Shown in pieces: positions 40,203 through 41,076 of a DNA stretch of 41,076 nucleotides. Position 1 is the first letter of the stretch. Each line of letters starts with the position of its first letter. Source of the DNA: Desulfobacterales bacterium (GTDB taxonomy: Bacteria; Desulfobacterota; Desulfobacteria; Desulfobacterales; SpSt-501); assembly GCA_025454255.1 (NCBI GenBank), contig JALOOU010000043.1, positions 1-41,076 on the forward strand. Reading direction: 5' to 3'. The translations under genes and the position numbers were made by a program. A model generated the notes under the pieces. That model searched no databases and was not told where the DNA came from. It saw only the letters and a program-made list of their open reading frames with translations.

Positions 40203-41076
40203 GCGACGCTCTTCCAATGCTCGGCGCCGTTCAGCGCCTCGAAGGCGATGACGTCGTCCGCCTTGAGCGCCGCCCGCGTCGTGCGGCCGATGACCTTGTC
40301 GATCTCATAGGGCTGAAGCCCGCCGCCGGGGGATTTGATGGCGATGTCCTCCCGGCGGAGCGCATGCCCGGCGGGCAGGTCGCGCGCGGCGACGAGCTGC
40401 TTGCCCATCTTGACCATCGGGGTGACTTCGCTGTCGTAGACCCGCTTGACGCCGTCGCCCAGGGCCACGCGGGCCCGCCGCAGGTCCCGCACCATTTTCT
40501 GCAGGCCGATCGGCTCCAGCGAGAAGGCGTGGTCGGTGCCCTTCCAGGTGTGGTTGAGGGTGAAGTGCTTCTCCACCACGCGGGCGCCGAGCATGTAGGC
40601 GGCGAGCGCCATGGCGATGCCGTTGTCGTGGGAGGAGAGGCCCACGACCAGGCTCGGGAACCGCTCGCGGAAGGTGGTGATCACGCGCAGGTTCATCTCC
40701 TCGAACGCCGCCGGATAGCCGGCCGTGCACTGCAGCAGGCACAACTGGGGGTTCACGGGCATGACGGCGTCGTAGGCCCGGTTGACGTCCTCCATGGTGC
40801 CGCCGCCGGTGCTCAGAATCATGGGCTTGCCCACCTTGGCCATGTGGGTGAGCAGCGGGATGTTCTTGAGGTCGCCCGAGGCCACCTTGAAGGCGGGCAT
40901 CTCCAGCTTGGCCAGAAAATCGACGCTGGCAAAATCGAAGGCGGTCGCGAACATCGTCACGCCGATCTCTTCGGCGAAGGCCTTGAGCTCTTTGTATTCG
41001 CTCTCTCCGAACTCCAGGGCCTCGCGGTGCTCGCCGTAGGTGGCCCCGTAGCTGTTCTCGTTGTCGTAGGGCTTGT
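40199..41076 (-). CDS. neuB: NeuB-like nonulosonic acid synthase (5' end beyond window)
   Basis: Partial: 878 bases reach the right edge with no start. The protein condenses PEP with an N-acyl-mannosamine-like sugar. Visible are the barrel segments TAFDFASVDFLAKL, FKVASGDLKNIPLL, ILSTGGGTMEDVNRA, LQCTAGYPA and GLSSHDNGIAMALAAYMLGA with VEKHFTLN. A C-terminal SAF-like antifreeze domain (AARDLPAGHALRREDIAIKSP) also appears. The start of the frame at 40960 is not the real start because coding continues upstream. Product could be NeuNAc, legionaminic or pseudaminic acid. Confidence 0.93.
   Translation of the reverse strand, partial: KPYDNENSYGATYGEHREALEFGESEYKELKAFAEEIGVTMFATAFDFASVDFLAKLEMPAFKVASGDLKNIPLLTHMAKVGKPMILSTGGGTMEDVNRAYDAVMPVNPQLCLLQCTAGYPAAFEEMNLRVITTFRERFPSLVVGLSSHDNGIAMALAAYMLGARVVEKHFTLNHTWKGTDHAFSLEPIGLQKMVRDLRRARVALGDGVKRVYDSEVTPMVKMGKQLVAARDLPAGHALRREDIAIKSPGGGLQPYEIDKVIGRTTRAALKADDVIAFEALNGAEHWKSVA

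Noticed and set aside
1-41076. CRISPR array, prophage, insertion sequence or defence island
   Set aside because: No regularly spaced direct repeats, transposase, integrase or phage structural genes are visible. The MITE-like and REP-like units are the only mobile-type DNA.

Overview
The window is GC-rich chromosomal DNA (coding regions near 65-70 % GC) with long tightly packed operons. The gene content suggests a Gram-negative anaerobe of the Desulfobacterota type: a TAXI-type TRAP transporter with a fused permease, a tungsten aldehyde:ferredoxin oxidoreductase-like enzyme, an outer-membrane-bacterium pair of alpha-2-macroglobulin and PBP1C, and surface-polysaccharide genes. The lineage is inferred from gene content and repeat style; there is no rRNA or tRNA to place it.

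Layout. 1-2064 (minus): two secreted proteins of unknown function behind a good sigma70-like promoter. 2295-5904 (minus): a TRAP operon of TAXI binding protein, small Ig-like lipoprotein and fused permease, with strong stem-loops in both spacers and a textbook terminator at the end. 6362-8884 (plus): helicase HrpB. 9051-10418 (minus): a YihY/BrkB membrane protein with a cytosolic tail. 10899-11519 (plus): nicotinamidase PncA. 11548-15218 (minus): a secreted N-terminal-Cys hydrolase translationally coupled through a TTGA overlap to a P2-type cation ATPase. 15366-24150 (plus): a 1897-residue thioester alpha-2-macroglobulin, PBP1C and an LpxL-type acyltransferase. 24500-26383 (minus): aldehyde:ferredoxin oxidoreductase-like protein, divergent from 26692-29207 (plus), a PEP synthase-like gene that is frameshifted and lacks its phosphohistidine segment, followed by a secreted unknown (29204-30136).

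30207-41076 is a surface-polysaccharide region. On the minus strand lie a sulfotransferase and two tandem paralogous 'surface carbohydrate biosynthesis' proteins. On the plus strand is an operon of FkbM methyltransferase, FdtA-type ketoisomerase, DegT-type aminotransferase, family-2 glycosyltransferase and a left-handed beta-helix acyltransferase. On the minus strand again is a NeuB-like synthase (cut by the window end), an SDR and a NeuA-like cytidylyltransferase. Together these predict a glycan containing a 3-amino-3,6-dideoxyhexose-type sugar and a nonulosonic acid, with methyl and sulfate decorations; this is inference from families.

Short dispersed repeats sit in the intergenic regions: a MITE-like palindromic element (one intact copy with perfect 16-bp inverted ends at 24149-24273, a diverged copy at 10621-10752, a half copy at 6273-6316) and a REP-like hairpin (6216, 21062, 24410). 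There is no CRISPR array, IS transposase, phage gene or recognisable new defence system. The observations most worth checking are the broken PEP synthase-like gene, the lipoprotein embedded in the TRAP operon, the hydrolase/ATPase coupling and the twin polysaccharide genes.
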